In this document: positions 44,927-54,741 of the stretch, one piece after another
How the letters are laid out: every line of letters begins with the position of its first letter
Position numbering within the stretch: the stretch's first letter is position 1
Origin: Solibacillus cecembensis
Lineage (GTDB): Bacteria > Bacillota > Bacilli > Bacillales_A > Planococcaceae
Length of the DNA: 64,000 nt
Assembly (NCBI RefSeq): GCF_001439635.1
Contig: NZ_LMBZ01000005.1
Coordinates: forward strand, 66,858 to 130,857
Direction: 5' to 3'
Translations under genes and position numbers: made by a program
Notes under the pieces: generated by a model
The model's input: only the letters and a program-made list of their open reading frames with translations
Told to the model about the DNA's origin: nothing
Database searches by the model: none

Positions 44927-45532
44927 TCAGCCATGAATTAGCGTGAATGCACGAACTTCCATTGCTCCCGCTTCCTTCAATGCTCTTTTCGCATGCTGAA
45001 TTGTTGTCCCTGTAGTATAGATATCGTCAATTAATAAAATATTTTTATTCCTTATTTTAGAATGTTCAATGATTTCGAAAAGCTGCGGCGTTTGGAGTCT
45101 TTCTTGCCGTGACTTTAAAGACTGCTGTTCTCCAGTTATTTTTATTAAATGATGTTCAAAAGGAATATGAGCCGCTTTTAATAATTCATCTACATGTGCA
45201 AAGGTTCGTTTCTTCAAACTATCGACATGCATCGGAATTGGCACAATGATGGATTTTTCATGTTTTAAATGCTGCTGGAGCACTTGATTAAATACATGTG
45301 CAAGTAGGATATCGTGTAAAAATTTATAGCGGTGTAAAAAATCCTTCATTGTCTCATTATAATGAAATAATGAAACCGTTCCTTCCTCCTCTTGTGTCTC
45401 GATCCGTTGAAACTTTTTTTCACAACTCTCGCATATCATTTTGGGTAATTCTCTCTTAAACAGCTCTTTCCAGCCAAATGTAAATTGCAATGACCTTTCA
45501 CATATTAAACAATGCGTAATTTTTTGTTGCAT
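44927..45532 (-). CDS. comFC: ComF family phosphoribosyltransferase-like protein ComFC
   Basis: 201 residues. N-terminal zinc-type cysteines (CLICERSLQF; CESCEKK) and C-terminal PRT motif NILLIDDIYTTGTTIQHAKR. Needed for chromosomal transformation in Bacilli and other bacteria. SD AGGAGG lies at the end of comFA, whose stop is ten bases upstream; comFB, which lies between them in B. subtilis, is absent. Confidence 0.95.
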   Translation of the reverse strand: MQQKITHCLICERSLQFTFGWKELFKRELPKMICESCEKKFQRIETQEEEGTVSLFHYNETMKDFLHRYKFLHDILLAHVFNQVLQQHLKHEKSIIVPIPMHVDSLKKRTFAHVDELLKAAHIPFEHHLIKITGEQQSLKSRQERLQTPQLFEIIEHSKIRNKNILLIDDIYTTGTTIQHAKRALKEAGAMEVRAFTLIHG

Positions 45533-45541
45533 TCGCGCCTC

Positions 45542-46945
45542 CTATTGCAGCTGTCGATTGAAATCGAGCATTCGTTTTTTCGCCAAATCCATTTCTGCAG
45601 TAATGCCGTGATGAAAAAAGACAATATCCCCATTCGGAAAGTCTTTATTGCGGCCAACGCGGCCACTAATTTGAATGAGCGCACTTGCTGTAAAAATTGA
45701 ACTTTCCGCACCAACAACGGCTACTTGTACATTTTTTATCGTAATGCCCCGCTCTAATATCGTCGTCGTCAATAACCCCTTTCTTTGCTCATTGCGCAAC
45801 TCTACTACTTTCTCTTTTCGATCCGCATCTTCCGCATGAACAGCCGCAATAGATGCATCAATTTGTTGAAATAGCGGAATCGCCTTCTCCATTAAATCAA
45901 TTGTAGGAAAGAAGATAAGGAATGGTTCATTATTCGTTAGTTTTTGTTGGAGCCAGTTTCGTAGTTTTATTGGAATTTGCCCTTTTTGAAAGGTTTTTTC
46001 ATAATTCCATAGTGCTTGAAAGGTAGGAATCGGTAAGGGCTGGCCATGAAAACGGCGCGCAATAAAAGAATAGCCCCATTGCTCCTTCGTTTTTCTTGTT
46101 AATAATGTTGTGGAAGGAGTGGCGGTCACATAAGCGGTCGGTGCCTCTTTCTTTTTCACTTTTATGACAGCTTGTTGAAGCGCTTCGTCCATCGTATACG
46201 GAAAGGCATCTGCTTCATCCACAATCATAACGTCAAAGGCATTTTCAAAGCGGTATAGCTGATGGGTCGTCGCAAGAACTAATTGCGCAAAACCTTGCTG
46301 CTGTGGCGCATTGCCATAATAAGCGTGAATACAGGTTTTTGGGAAAACTTGTTGGAAACGAGGGAATAATTCTAAGACAACATCGGTCCTAGGGGTCGCG
46401 ATGCACACGCGCTTGCCTAATTGCAAAGCTTCATACACTGCGGGAAATAGTACTTCGGTTTTTCCAGCTCCACAAACTGCGTGGATCAAATGGTTGTTCT
46501 TTTGTAGAATGCTTCTCGTTAATTCTTGTGCAGCTCGTGCTTGATTTTTCGTTAATTGACCTTGCCAGTGAAAAGTATGGGATTGGGGTGTTTTTTGAGG
46601 GTGTTCATTTTTCCAAAGTAATAATTCATCACAGCTACACATGCGCCCCATCGTAATACAATAGCGACAATAATGGCATATTTCCCCGCATTTTGCACAA
46701 TGAAATGACACGAACTTCCGACTGTTCGTATTTAGGCAACGGCGGCATTGTCGAATAGGTTGGTCTAATACGGCGGGTAATACTTCAAAATAATGATGTT
46801 GGATATAGGTGTTAATTTTTTCTTGTGGAAAAGGTGTATCACGGCGCAACCAAATTCGACCAGTGAAAAAGTTTCGGATTTTCGGTTCTACAAGTAATCC
46901 TTTGTAACGGCGGGTTGTTGGGAGGCTTCGGAATTTTTTGTTCAA
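45542..46945 (-). CDS. comFA: ComFA competence helicase
   Basis: 467 residues from a TTG at 46945 with AAAGGA about eleven bases upstream; the frame is open to 47002 but without an SD. A cysteine cluster (C67, C70, C83, C86, C90, C93, C96) precedes the DEAD-box core: VCGAGKTEVLFPAV (Walker A), VDEADAF (motif II), TATPS, and QISGRVGRNKD (motif VI). It powers uptake of single-stranded DNA across the membrane. ComK would be its regulator. Confidence 0.95.
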   Translation of the reverse strand: MNKKFRSLPTTRRYKGLLVEPKIRNFFTGRIWLRRDTPFPQEKINTYIQHHYFEVLPAVLDQPIRQCRRCLNTNSRKFVSFHCAKCGEICHYCRYCITMGRMCSCDELLLWKNEHPQKTPQSHTFHWQGQLTKNQARAAQELTRSILQKNNHLIHAVCGAGKTEVLFPAVYEALQLGKRVCIATPRTDVVLELFPRFQQVFPKTCIHAYYGNAPQQQGFAQLVLATTHQLYRFENAFDVMIVDEADAFPYTMDEALQQAVIKVKKKEAPTAYVTATPSTTLLTRKTKEQWGYSFIARRFHGQPLPIPTFQALWNYEKTFQKGQIPIKLRNWLQQKLTNNEPFLIFFPTIDLMEKAIPLFQQIDASIAAVHAEDADRKEKVVELRNEQRKGLLTTTILERGITIKNVQVAVVGAESSIFTASALIQISGRVGRNKDFPNGDIVFFHHGITAEMDLAKKRMLDFNRQLQ

Positions 46946-47242
46946 ATGAGTGGGTCCTTTCCTATTTGGAGTTTGTATGAAGGGTGAGCTAGAAGTTTGC
47001 ACTATAAATTATCAGGGATTTTTTATGAGATTGCGGTTTCGGGGGTTCATATAAAAAAATGCCATGTAATGAGAGAGTGGCACCTATTTTGTCTATTATC
47101 AACTGGCAGTTTAGCCACCCTAAATAAGCACATAGTTTTATGAAAATTTCTAGTAGCATTCTTACATAGAAAAGTGTTTTTTTTTTGTAAAACTTGTATA
47201 GTAAGCGGACTTTTCACCCCGCCCCATACTTCAATTGATTTT
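46946..47242. other. comFA leader/promoter region
   Basis: About 300 bases. On the minus strand a short stem TGCCA/TGGCA (47060-47064, 47078-47082) is followed by TTTTTTT, a weak terminator-like element about 115 bases before comFA. A possible -10 (TATAGT, about 47002) follows. ComK half-sites could not be placed with confidence. Confidence 0.4.
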
Positions 47243-47282
47243 AAAAAATAGTTACTACATTTTACATGCAGTAACTATTTTT
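47243..47282 (-). terminator. Terminator after the DegV-family gene
   Basis: Stem AAAAATAGTTACT/AGTAACTATTTTT with a short AT loop; T-run on the minus strand, eight bases after the stop. Confidence 0.85.
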
Positions 47283-47289
47283 CATTTTA

Positions 47290-48132
47290 CTATTTCTTCA
47301 TCCAACCCATTGCAATGGAACCTTCACCTAAATGCGTCCCGATAACTGGTCCGAAATAGCTTAATGTGAACTCTACTGAAGGATACGTTTGTGCTAAAGT
47401 ATTCATCCAATCACGCGCCTCTGCTTCACAATTTCCATGAATGACGGTCGCTTGTAATGAACCATGTTTTTCAATAGCTAAAACGAGCTGATCTTCTACT
47501 TTGCGCAACGCTTTTTTACGTGTACGAATCTTTTCGAATGGCACAATTACTTTGTCCTGGAAATGAAGGATTGGTTTTACTTGAAGCAAGCCACCAATTA
47601 AAGCTGCTGCTGCCGAAAGTCGACCTCCGCGCTGTAAATGTCCTAAGTCATCTACAACAAAGTAAGCATCCATTGTTGTTTTCAATTCTTCTAGATGCAT
47701 CATAATGTCTTGCCCAGATGCACCTTGTTCCGCAAGTTTCACGGCCTCTTTAACAAACATACCTTGTACATAACAAGCAACCTCTGTATCAAATGCATGA
47801 ACATTGATGTTTTCTACCATATTACCAGCTTGTACTGCCCCTTGGTATGTACCACTAATTCCACTTGATAAATGGATCGTTACAACATCATCATAATCTT
47901 TTGCTAATGTTTCAAAAAGCTCTACAAATTTCCCAATCGGTGGCTGCGTCGTTTTCGGAAACTCTTTCGCACCGCGCACACGATCGTAAAATTCAGAAGC
48001 TGTAATATCAATTTCTTCATCATAAACTGTTCCTTCAATATTAACGCCTAAAGGAATCATATGAATATTATATTGTTGGCGTTCTTCTATAGTTAAATAT
48101 GCTGTACTATCTGTAACAACCGCTGTCTTCAT
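47290..48132 (-). CDS. DegV family fatty-acid-binding protein
   Basis: 280 residues. AVVTDSTAYL at the start, TTQPPIGKF, THLSSGISGTYQ-like block (TIHLSSGISGTYQGAV), and C-terminal GPVIGTHLGEGSIAMGW are typical. DegV proteins (FakB-like) bind a fatty acid and may present it to a kinase such as FakA, not found in this window. Position between degU and comFA is that of B. subtilis yviA (degV). Confidence 0.93.
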   Translation of the reverse strand: MKTAVVTDSTAYLTIEERQQYNIHMIPLGVNIEGTVYDEEIDITASEFYDRVRGAKEFPKTTQPPIGKFVELFETLAKDYDDVVTIHLSSGISGTYQGAVQAGNMVENINVHAFDTEVACYVQGMFVKEAVKLAEQGASGQDIMMHLEELKTTMDAYFVVDDLGHLQRGGRLSAAAALIGGLLQVKPILHFQDKVIVPFEKIRTRKKALRKVEDQLVLAIEKHGSLQATVIHGNCEAEARDWMNTLAQTYPSVEFTLSYFGPVIGTHLGEGSIAMGWMKK

Positions 48133-48232
48133 CTAATTCCCCACTTTCCTATGCTCCCTATCTTACCTTATGCCATTACAATTGTGAATGAAAATATCGT
48201 TGGAAGTGCTACAATATTTTCCGATTATTATA

Positions 48233-48269
48233 CGAAAAAAACACCTTGCATTAGTTATACAAGATGTTT
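48233..48269 (-). terminator. Terminator after the lipoprotein gene
   Basis: Stem AAACACCTTG/CAAGATGTTT (one wobble), followed on the minus strand by TTTTTTT. Confidence 0.8.
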
Positions 48270-48276
48270 CTACTAT

Positions 48277-48792
48277 TTATTCATTACCGATATAATAAAT
48301 ACTCGAAACTTTCCATTGATCTTCTTTCACAAACACCGTTACTTGACGGCCATCAGCTGCGAGTTCTGCACCTGTTTCCATTTCTTTCGTCTCTGTTTTT
48401 AAATTCGAGAAAACTTGTGCTTCATTTTCTTTATATTTAACAATCGTCACATCTTGTGCTTCGCGATTGATATCATATTGTTTAAAAACTTTCGTTACAG
48501 CTTGTATATCTTCCTCATATTGAAAGCCTTCTGCATTTTTAGATATAATATTTTTATAACGTTCTAAATCTTTTTCATTAAAGGCTGTAATATATTCGTC
48601 AAAAGCTGCTAATATTTTTTCTTTTTCCTGTTGTGGAACACCCGATGCTTCTTGGATTGTATCTCCTAAAATTTCAAAACCAACCGTACCCTCATCAATT
48701 TCTTTTCCCACATCTTTTGTTGTCGTATCTTCTTTATTACCACATGCAGTAAGTACAAATAGTGCCATTACTGCTATAAGCCATTTTTTCAT
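48277..48792 (-). CDS. Lipoprotein, NTF2/SnoaL-like
   Basis: 171 residues. Signal peptide MKKWLIAVMALFVLTAC with lipobox LTAC (Cys17), so probably lipid-anchored outside the membrane. The C-terminal part (ILAAFDEYITAFNEKDLERY ... VTVFVKEDQWKVSSIYYI) has the helix-then-sheet pattern of NTF2-like folds, which often serve as extracellular modules. Function unknown. Own terminator; monocistronic. Confidence 0.82.
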   Translation of the reverse strand: MKKWLIAVMALFVLTACGNKEDTTTKDVGKEIDEGTVGFEILGDTIQEASGVPQQEKEKILAAFDEYITAFNEKDLERYKNIISKNAEGFQYEEDIQAVTKVFKQYDINREAQDVTIVKYKENEAQVFSNLKTETKEMETGAELAADGRQVTVFVKEDQWKVSSIYYIGNE

Positions 48793-49094
48793 AGATATAT
48801 ACCCCTCCCGGAAAACATTTTAGCATAGAATTCACAAAAATCCTATGTCATCTAAGGTTCTGTATGTAGTCCGATATATAAGACGAACTTTTTTGGAATG
48901 TGTTGCCTTATTGGATGCAAAATTAATAATATTTACACCCATTCCAAAAATTTAATACCTGTTATTTGCGTGAATTTTTGCTGATTTTCATGTAATTGGC
49001 TGACCTATCCGTCACTTTCTCAATTCTATCCACCACTTTTAACATTCTATCTGTCTCCGCCATAAACACCACCAATATTTACCACTCGAATAAC
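48793..49094. other. Intergenic region with repeat copy B
   Basis: Carries the dispersed repeat described separately and the lipoprotein promoter, which I could not define. Confidence 0.4.
49004..49060 (+). repeat. Dispersed 21-bp-period repeat, copy B (3 units)
   Basis: Units starting CTATCCGTCACTTT, CTATCCACCACTTT and CTATCTGTCTCCGCC, each 21 bases apart. Unit order matches copy A: two CACTTT-type units followed by a GTCT-type unit and then a related CATAAA stretch. Confidence 0.7.
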
Positions 49095-49134
49095 AAAAAA
49101 CCAGTAAACAAACGGAATTCCGTTCATCTACTGG
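49095..49134 (-). terminator. Terminator after degU
   Basis: Stem CCAGTA/TACTGG with inner AACGGAATTCCGTT palindrome, followed by TTTTTT on the minus strand. About 100 bases beyond the degU stop. Confidence 0.8.
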
Positions 49135-49234
49135 CTAATCAGTCTTTCCTGCCTTCTTATGTAATTAGGCGGTCCTTAAAATCCCCCTGCATTAACGAGC
49201 AATAAGGATTTCATCCATTAAACATTGTTTTACT

Positions 49235-49909
49235 TTATCGTACTTCGACCCAGCCGTTTTTGATCGCTGTTACAACGGCTTGTGTACGGTCATTTACGTT
49301 CATCTTTTGTAAAATGCTTGAAACGTGATTTTTAACCGTTTTTTCTGAGATGAATAATGTTTCACCAATTGTACGGTTAGATTGGCCATCCGTTAATAAT
49401 TGCAATACTTCACATTCACGCTTCGTTAATAAGTGGAATGGACGGCGAATTTCAGTTTGGTGGAAATTCCCTTTGTTTTCGTGCTCAGATAAGCGACGGA
49501 ATTCTGCAACTAAGTTTTTCGTTACTTTCGGATGTAAATAAGAACCTCCGTTTGAAACAACTTTAATGGCATCGACAATTTCATCTGCATCCATTTCTTT
49601 TAACATATATCCTAAAGCACCTGACTTCAATGCATGTGTTACATATGATTCGTCATCATGGATGGAAAGGACCATCACTTTCGCATCTGGGAATTCGCTC
49701 ACTAAATCAGCTGTTGCCTCTATCCCATTTTTTCTAGGCATATTAATATCCATTAATACGACATCTGGCATACTTTTAGCATATAGGCTTACCACATCTG
49801 TACCATCATCGCCTTCTGCCACTACTTCAAATGAATCCTCAAAGTCTAAAATTCGTTTAACTCCTTCACGGAATAATTGGTGATCATCTACAATTATAAT
49901 TTTTGTCAT
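49235..49909 (-). CDS. degU: Response regulator DegU
   Basis: 224 residues. Receiver domain with [14 protein letters not shown] and phospho-acceptor in [14 protein letters not shown] (D55 region), and NarL/LuxR-type HTH near the C-terminus ([25 protein letters not shown]). Controls exoenzymes, motility and competence in Bacilli, and adjoins its kinase degS. Confidence 0.96.
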   Translation of the reverse strand: MTKIIIVDDHQLFREGVKRILDFEDSFEVVAEGDDGTDVVSLYAKSMPDVVLMDINMPRKNGIEATADLVSEFPDAKVMVLSIHDDESYVTHALKSGALGYMLKEMDADEIVDAIKVVSNGGSYLHPKVTKNLVAEFRRLSEHENKGNFHQTEIRRPFHLLTKRECEVLQLLTDGQSNRTIGETLFISEKTVKNHVSSILQKMNVNDRTQAVVTAIKNGWVEVR

Positions 49910-49941
49910 TTTATTACCTCCTTGATTTCTCTTTAATCTCT

Positions 49942-51105
49942 TTATAAAACTTCTTCATCATTAGTTGGATAGGGAATTTTGAATAATACGACTGTTCCGT
50001 TGCCAACTGAACTATTAATTTCGATTGTTCCTTTTAATAAATCAATCCGTTCTCTCATGCCAATAAGTCCAAACGAATCTTCTCTTACATTTTCCATATC
50101 AAAACCGTTGCCATCATCTTTTACAACAATATTGATTTGGTTACGCAGCCATTCAATTTTCACTGTAATCACTCGAGGTTCTCCATGCTTTAAAGCATTA
50201 TTAACACTCTCTTGAACCAATCGGAAAATCGATACCTCATAATTTGAAGAAATTCGCTGTTCATTGTTGTATGATACAAATTGAATATCGACCCCAGGAT
50301 TGTATTCCATAACAGTAGATAAATATTTTTTCAATGTTGGAACAATACCTAAATCATCTAATGCCATTGGTCGTAAATCATAAATAATTCGTCTTACCTC
50401 GTGTAGCGCATTGCGGACATTTTCTTTTAAATCACTTATTTCTTGAAATGCAGCGTCTACTCCCTTTTCACGGTAAGTACGGTCGATTAAGTTCGAACGC
50501 ATCAACACATTTGCCATCATTTGCGCTGGACCGTCATGAATTTCCCGAGATAAACGCTTTCGTTCTTCCTCTTGGGCTGCGATAATACGTATTCCAAAAT
50601 CTTGCTTAACTTTTGCTTGTTCTAACGCTGCACTAACATTTTTTAAATCCGACGTTAAGTAATTAATTACGATATTCACTTGGTTTACGATATGGTCTGC
50701 CCTTTTAATCGTATCATAAAGTGCTTTCATACGTCTTTCCAAATCATCACGTTTATTTCTTAATTGTCCTTCGCGTTCACGGCAAAGCGATAAATCTAGT
50801 TGTACTTTAGTCGTATTTTCATAGGCAACTCGCACTTGCTCTTCTGTTTGCTCACTAAAAGTTTTACTCACAATGACAAGGCGTTGACGGGATAGTTGTA
50901 ATAATTTTTCTAAACTATCACTTTCATCTATTAAGATACTAATTTCTTTTCGAACAATTTCAAGTTCATTTCGCATATCTTCAAAGCTTCTACGACTTTG
51001 TTCGCTTATTATAAATATATCATCTTTAGAATTCGTAATGGTTTCTAACATTCTATTAAAAATTACATCCAGCGAGGCTATATCTATTTTATCATTCGGA
51101 AACAT
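49942..51105 (-). CDS. degS: Sensor kinase DegS
   Basis: 387 residues from ATG 51105 ([13 protein letters not shown]), with GGGTGGG upstream; an ATG six codons earlier would overlap this SD. Long coiled coil at the N-terminus, HisKA_3 motif [21 protein letters not shown] (phospho-His in REIHDGP) and HATPase with [13 protein letters not shown] and DDGNGF. Cytosolic, as in B. subtilis. Divergent from yvyE. Confidence 0.96.
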   Translation of the reverse strand: MFPNDKIDIASLDVIFNRMLETITNSKDDIFIISEQSRRSFEDMRNELEIVRKEISILIDESDSLEKLLQLSRQRLVIVSKTFSEQTEEQVRVAYENTTKVQLDLSLCREREGQLRNKRDDLERRMKALYDTIKRADHIVNQVNIVINYLTSDLKNVSAALEQAKVKQDFGIRIIAAQEEERKRLSREIHDGPAQMMANVLMRSNLIDRTYREKGVDAAFQEISDLKENVRNALHEVRRIIYDLRPMALDDLGIVPTLKKYLSTVMEYNPGVDIQFVSYNNEQRISSNYEVSIFRLVQESVNNALKHGEPRVITVKIEWLRNQINIVVKDDGNGFDMENVREDSFGLIGMRERIDLLKGTIEINSSVGNGTVVLFKIPYPTNDEEVL

Positions 51106-51394
51106 TACTTTTCCCACCCTCATACGATTGAATGTTGTTTGTCAATTCGACCTCAGCATTTTTTAGCTTGAGCCTTACTGTTTCATTCAGTTTTAACATA
51201 TCCTAATTTTAGTGCATATTTACCATACTCCACCGCATAATAAGGTATGATAAATTTGCTAAAATGAGTTAACTCTATCTTTTTATTCATTTTATACTAT
51301 AATACTTAACTATTATAGCATTAATAAAGAATATTTTAATCAATTTTATAACTACCATATAAATCGCTATATGTAAATTAAAGGAGATTATAGA

Positions 51395-52030
51395 ATGAGA
51401 AATAACTATTTCACTGTCAAGGGTTATGGTGAGTCTGAAATAATCCTCTCAAAGTCACGTTTTATCACTTATGTTGATCGTGCTGAAACTGAGGAGGACG
51501 CCCTACTATTTATCGACAAAATTAAGAAACTTCATGCAAACGCTACTCATAATTGCTCCTGCTATATGATTGGAGCGCATGACAATATCCAAAAGGCCAA
51601 TGACGACGGGGAACCTAGTGGCACAGCTGGCGTTCCTATGTTAGAAGTGTTAAAAAAACAAGGCCTTAAAGATACTGTCGTTGTCGTTACCCGTTATTTT
51701 GGCGGGATTAAGCTTGGTGGTGGCGGCCTCATTCGCGCTTATGGTAAAGCGACAACAGAAGGACTTCTTGCAACACAAGTTGTAGAACGCAAACTGCATT
51801 ATTTAATGAATGTAACCATTGATTATAACTGGCTTGGCAAAGTCGAAAATGAAATTCGTGATTCTTCTTATAACCTGCAGTCCATTGATTATGCCGAAAA
51901 TGTTGAAATTTTTGTTTTCGTATTAAAAGAAGTGGAACAGCAATTCATTGAATGGATGACTGAGCTCACGAATGGCCAAGCTTCAACAACTCGCGGTGAT
52001 GCACAATTTATCGAGTTTCTTCGAGGTTAA
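51395..52030 (+). CDS. yvyE: YigZ/IMPACT family protein YvyE
   Basis: 211 residues. ILSKSRFITYVDRAETEED, ANDDGEPSGTAGVPML and VTRYFGGIKLGGGGLIRAYG are the IMPACT/UPF0029 signature. Role in bacteria not settled (translation-related in homologues). SD AAAGGAG. Divergent from degS exactly as in B. subtilis. Confidence 0.94.
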   Translation: MRNNYFTVKGYGESEIILSKSRFITYVDRAETEEDALLFIDKIKKLHANATHNCSCYMIGAHDNIQKANDDGEPSGTAGVPMLEVLKKQGLKDTVVVVTRYFGGIKLGGGGLIRAYGKATTEGLLATQVVERKLHYLMNVTIDYNWLGKVENEIRDSSYNLQSIDYAENVEIFVFVLKEVEQQFIEWMTELTNGQASTTRGDAQFIEFLRG

Positions 52031-52141
52031 TAGACATTTTTTAATTTACGACTACAGTATATGATAGTATAATATAATGGATTGCAAATTTACAGATAAT
52101 TTATTCACAATCTATTATCCCTACACTAGAGGAGAATCATT

Positions 52142-53203
52142 ATGAAAAATATAAAAAAGGCAAAAGGTTCTTCTAAACTTTCGCTTATTATAAAAGTTAC
52201 ATTAATATTAGCGTCATCTTTCCTAATTTGCGCCGCTACTTATGGCATGTACTTAACAAAGAAAGCAGAACACGCTGCAGACACTGCCTTTGAAGAAATT
52301 GAAGACCGTAAAATTTCAGATCAACGTGAAGTAAAAGTGGAGCCTGAGCAAGATAATGTTTCCATCTTGTTTTTAGGTGTGGATGACAGTGAAAAACGTG
52401 GACAAGGTGCAGATCACTCTCGTACAGATGCGTTGTTACTTGCCACACTGAATAACAAAACAAAAACGGTGAAACTTTTAAGTATTCCCCGTGACTCTTA
52501 TGTCTATATTCCACATGTAGGTTACCGAGATAAAATTAACCACGCCCATGCTTATGGCGGTACAAAAGCAACAATTGAAACAGTTGAAGAATTATTCGAA
52601 ATTCCAGTTGATTATTATGTACGCATGAACTTCCATGCATTTATCGATGTCGTGGATGCATTAGGTGGGATTGAAGCAGAAGTTCCATACAGACTGAATG
52701 AACTCGATGAAAACGATAAACGTACAGTTAATTTACAACCGGGCTTACAAACTTTAAATGGTAGAGAAGCATTGGCATTAGCTCGTACACGTAAGTTAGA
52801 CAGCGATATCGAGCGCGGTAAACGTCAACAAGAGATTATTAAAGCAATTGCAACAAAATCGGCATCATTCACATCTATTACAAAGTACGATGCGGTACTT
52901 GAGGCTGTCGGCAACAATATGAAAACAGACATGACCTTCGATGAGATGAAATCATTCTTTAGCTACTTATCAAACGGTATGCCACGCATCGACGCGTTAA
53001 CATTAGAAGGCTACGATGATATGTCTACAGGGGTTTATTATTACAAATTGAAGGATGAACCATTAGAAGAAACGAAAAACATTTTACAAAGTCATCTCGG
53101 TCTAATCCCAGATTCAACAGAGCTTTCAGGAATTAATTCTAATTCAGGATTGAATGTTGAACAAACGCAAGTCGAAAATAATTCAATTAATAGCGTACAA
53201 TAA
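52142..53203 (+). CDS. LytR-CpsA-Psr (LCP) cell-wall polymer ligase
   Basis: 353 residues. Short cytosolic N-terminus, one TM helix (about 14-35, LSLIIKVTLILASSFLICAA), then LCP domain: LFLGVDDSEKRGQGADHSRTD, LLSIPRDSYVYIP, INHAHAYGG, and LARTRKLDSDIERGKRQQEI with conserved Arg/Asp. Transfers anionic polymers such as teichoic acid from undecaprenyl carriers to peptidoglycan. Stands beside tagO, as the TagTUV/LytR genes do in Bacilli. SD GAGGAGA. Confidence 0.94.
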   Translation: MKNIKKAKGSSKLSLIIKVTLILASSFLICAATYGMYLTKKAEHAADTAFEEIEDRKISDQREVKVEPEQDNVSILFLGVDDSEKRGQGADHSRTDALLLATLNNKTKTVKLLSIPRDSYVYIPHVGYRDKINHAHAYGGTKATIETVEELFEIPVDYYVRMNFHAFIDVVDALGGIEAEVPYRLNELDENDKRTVNLQPGLQTLNGREALALARTRKLDSDIERGKRQQEIIKAIATKSASFTSITKYDAVLEAVGNNMKTDMTFDEMKSFFSYLSNGMPRIDALTLEGYDDMSTGVYYYKLKDEPLEETKNILQSHLGLIPDSTELSGINSNSGLNVEQTQVENNSINSVQ

Positions 53204-53213
53204 TGACATACAA

Positions 53214-53252
53214 AACACCCAAAAAGACTTAATCAGTCCTTGGGTGTTTTTT
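53214..53252 (+). terminator. Terminator after the LCP gene
   Basis: Stem AACACCCAA/TTGGGTGTT followed by TTTT. Confidence 0.88.
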
Positions 53253-53360
53253 GATGATGTTTTTCCACTGCAATTTCGGTTAATAGACATTCTAGCTACT
53301 CTACCTCACTCTAAATTACAGATGACTGCTCCATCTTAATTATGACTCCGAAAAAACACA

Positions 53361-53397
53361 AAAAATCCGCTCACGTATAAAAATGTGAGCGGTTTTT
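53361..53397 (-). terminator. Terminator after tagO
   Basis: Stem CCGCTCAC/GTGAGCGG flanked by A- and T-runs, three bases from the tagO stop. Works in both directions. Confidence 0.88.
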
Positions 53398-53399
53398 CG

Positions 53400-54455
53400 T
53401 TATTTATTAAAGATTCGTACAAAATTTAGTAACGGTTTATAGTTTTTACCTGCTAATCCAATAATCTCTACAAATAACTCAATCGCTACGAGCAATACTG
53501 TAATAATGAGGATTGCGCCCCAAACACTTGCCATTGAGAAGATGATTGCAAATAAACCGAACATCGCAGCCATTGCATAAATTAATAACACGACCTGGCG
53601 ATGCGAGAACCCTAAATCTAATAAACGATGATGTAAATGCGATTTATCTGGATCCGACCATTTTTGCTTCATTCGGAATCGACGTACAATCGCAAAGAAT
53701 GTATCCGAAATTGGAACACCTAACATAATCACAGGGATAACAAAAGCAATAACCGTAACGTTTTTTAACCCTAAAAGTGCGATTACTGAAATCATAAACC
53801 CTAAAAATAGCGCACCTGTATCCCCCATGAATATTTTCGCTGGGTGGAAGTTGAAAAATAAGAAACCAATTGTTGCGGCAGCTAAAATGGATGCCAACGC
53901 AATGACAATTCCGTCCCCTAAAAGCATCGCCGTTGCTGCCATTGTAATTAACGCGATTGTTGAAACACCTGCTGCTAAACCGTCTAGGCCATCAATCAAG
54001 TTAATCGCATTCGTAATACCGACAATCCAAATAATCGTCAAAGGAATACCTAACCATCCAAATGATAGTTCCCCACCGAATGGTAAATTGACTATTTGAA
54101 TGTGAATACCTCCACCAAATACAACGATACAAGCAGCAACAATTTGCCCTAGTAGCTTTGCCTTTGCCGAAATTTCACGCATATCATCTATAACACCCGT
54201 CAATACAATGATTGATGCGGCAATTAAAATCGCATATAAATATTCACTTTGGAAACCCGTAACAACTTTTAATAAAATAATTCCGATCATAAATGCAGCG
54301 TAAATTGCCAATCCACCAAGGCGCGGCATAATACGTGCATGTACTTTTCGATAGTTTGGCGCATCCACAGCACCGATACGGATAGCTAAACGCTTCACAA
54401 GCGGAGTAAGTAAAATGGACGCTAAAAACGCCACGATTAAAGACACATAAATCAT
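53400..54455 (-). CDS. tagO: Undecaprenyl-phosphate GlcNAc-1-phosphate transferase TagO
   Basis: 351 residues from ATG 54455 with GGAGG upstream. About ten TM segments. Family motifs: VDAPNYRKVHARIMPRLGG, NAINLIDGLDGLAAG (catalytic Asp region), FLFFNFHPAKIFMGDTGAL, and the His-rich SDPDKSHLHHRLLDLGFSH. Starts wall teichoic acid or related secondary polymer synthesis on undecaprenyl phosphate. Confidence 0.96.
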   Translation of the reverse strand: MIYVSLIVAFLASILLTPLVKRLAIRIGAVDAPNYRKVHARIMPRLGGLAIYAAFMIGIILLKVVTGFQSEYLYAILIAASIIVLTGVIDDMREISAKAKLLGQIVAACIVVFGGGIHIQIVNLPFGGELSFGWLGIPLTIIWIVGITNAINLIDGLDGLAAGVSTIALITMAATAMLLGDGIVIALASILAAATIGFLFFNFHPAKIFMGDTGALFLGFMISVIALLGLKNVTVIAFVIPVIMLGVPISDTFFAIVRRFRMKQKWSDPDKSHLHHRLLDLGFSHRQVVLLIYAMAAMFGLFAIIFSMASVWGAILIITVLLVAIELFVEIIGLAGKNYKPLLNFVRIFNK

Positions 54456-54741
54456 GTCTGTCCTCCTTAAAATAAATAGTTTTAACTTTTTCCGGTCAAT
54501 ACCGGACACATTTACATAAAATCTACATTCATATTCACCGTAAGTATAGCATGTACATTAAATAAAATATAGAAATAAAATTCATATCCATCTTGTTGCA
54601 TATAAAAAAGACAAATTTCGACATCTATTTTCTCCAGTTTCTTGGATTTCCTAACGTCTGGTGGTCTTTCTAGACAAAGTTTGATAAAATAATCTAGTGT
54701 CTACTATATGAAGGTAGACCATTTTAAAGGAGCGTACAAAC

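Noticed and set aside
46946..47002. Longer ComFA start
   Set aside because: No SD before 47002; a TTG at 46945 has AAAGGA at suitable spacing and gives a normal ComFA length.
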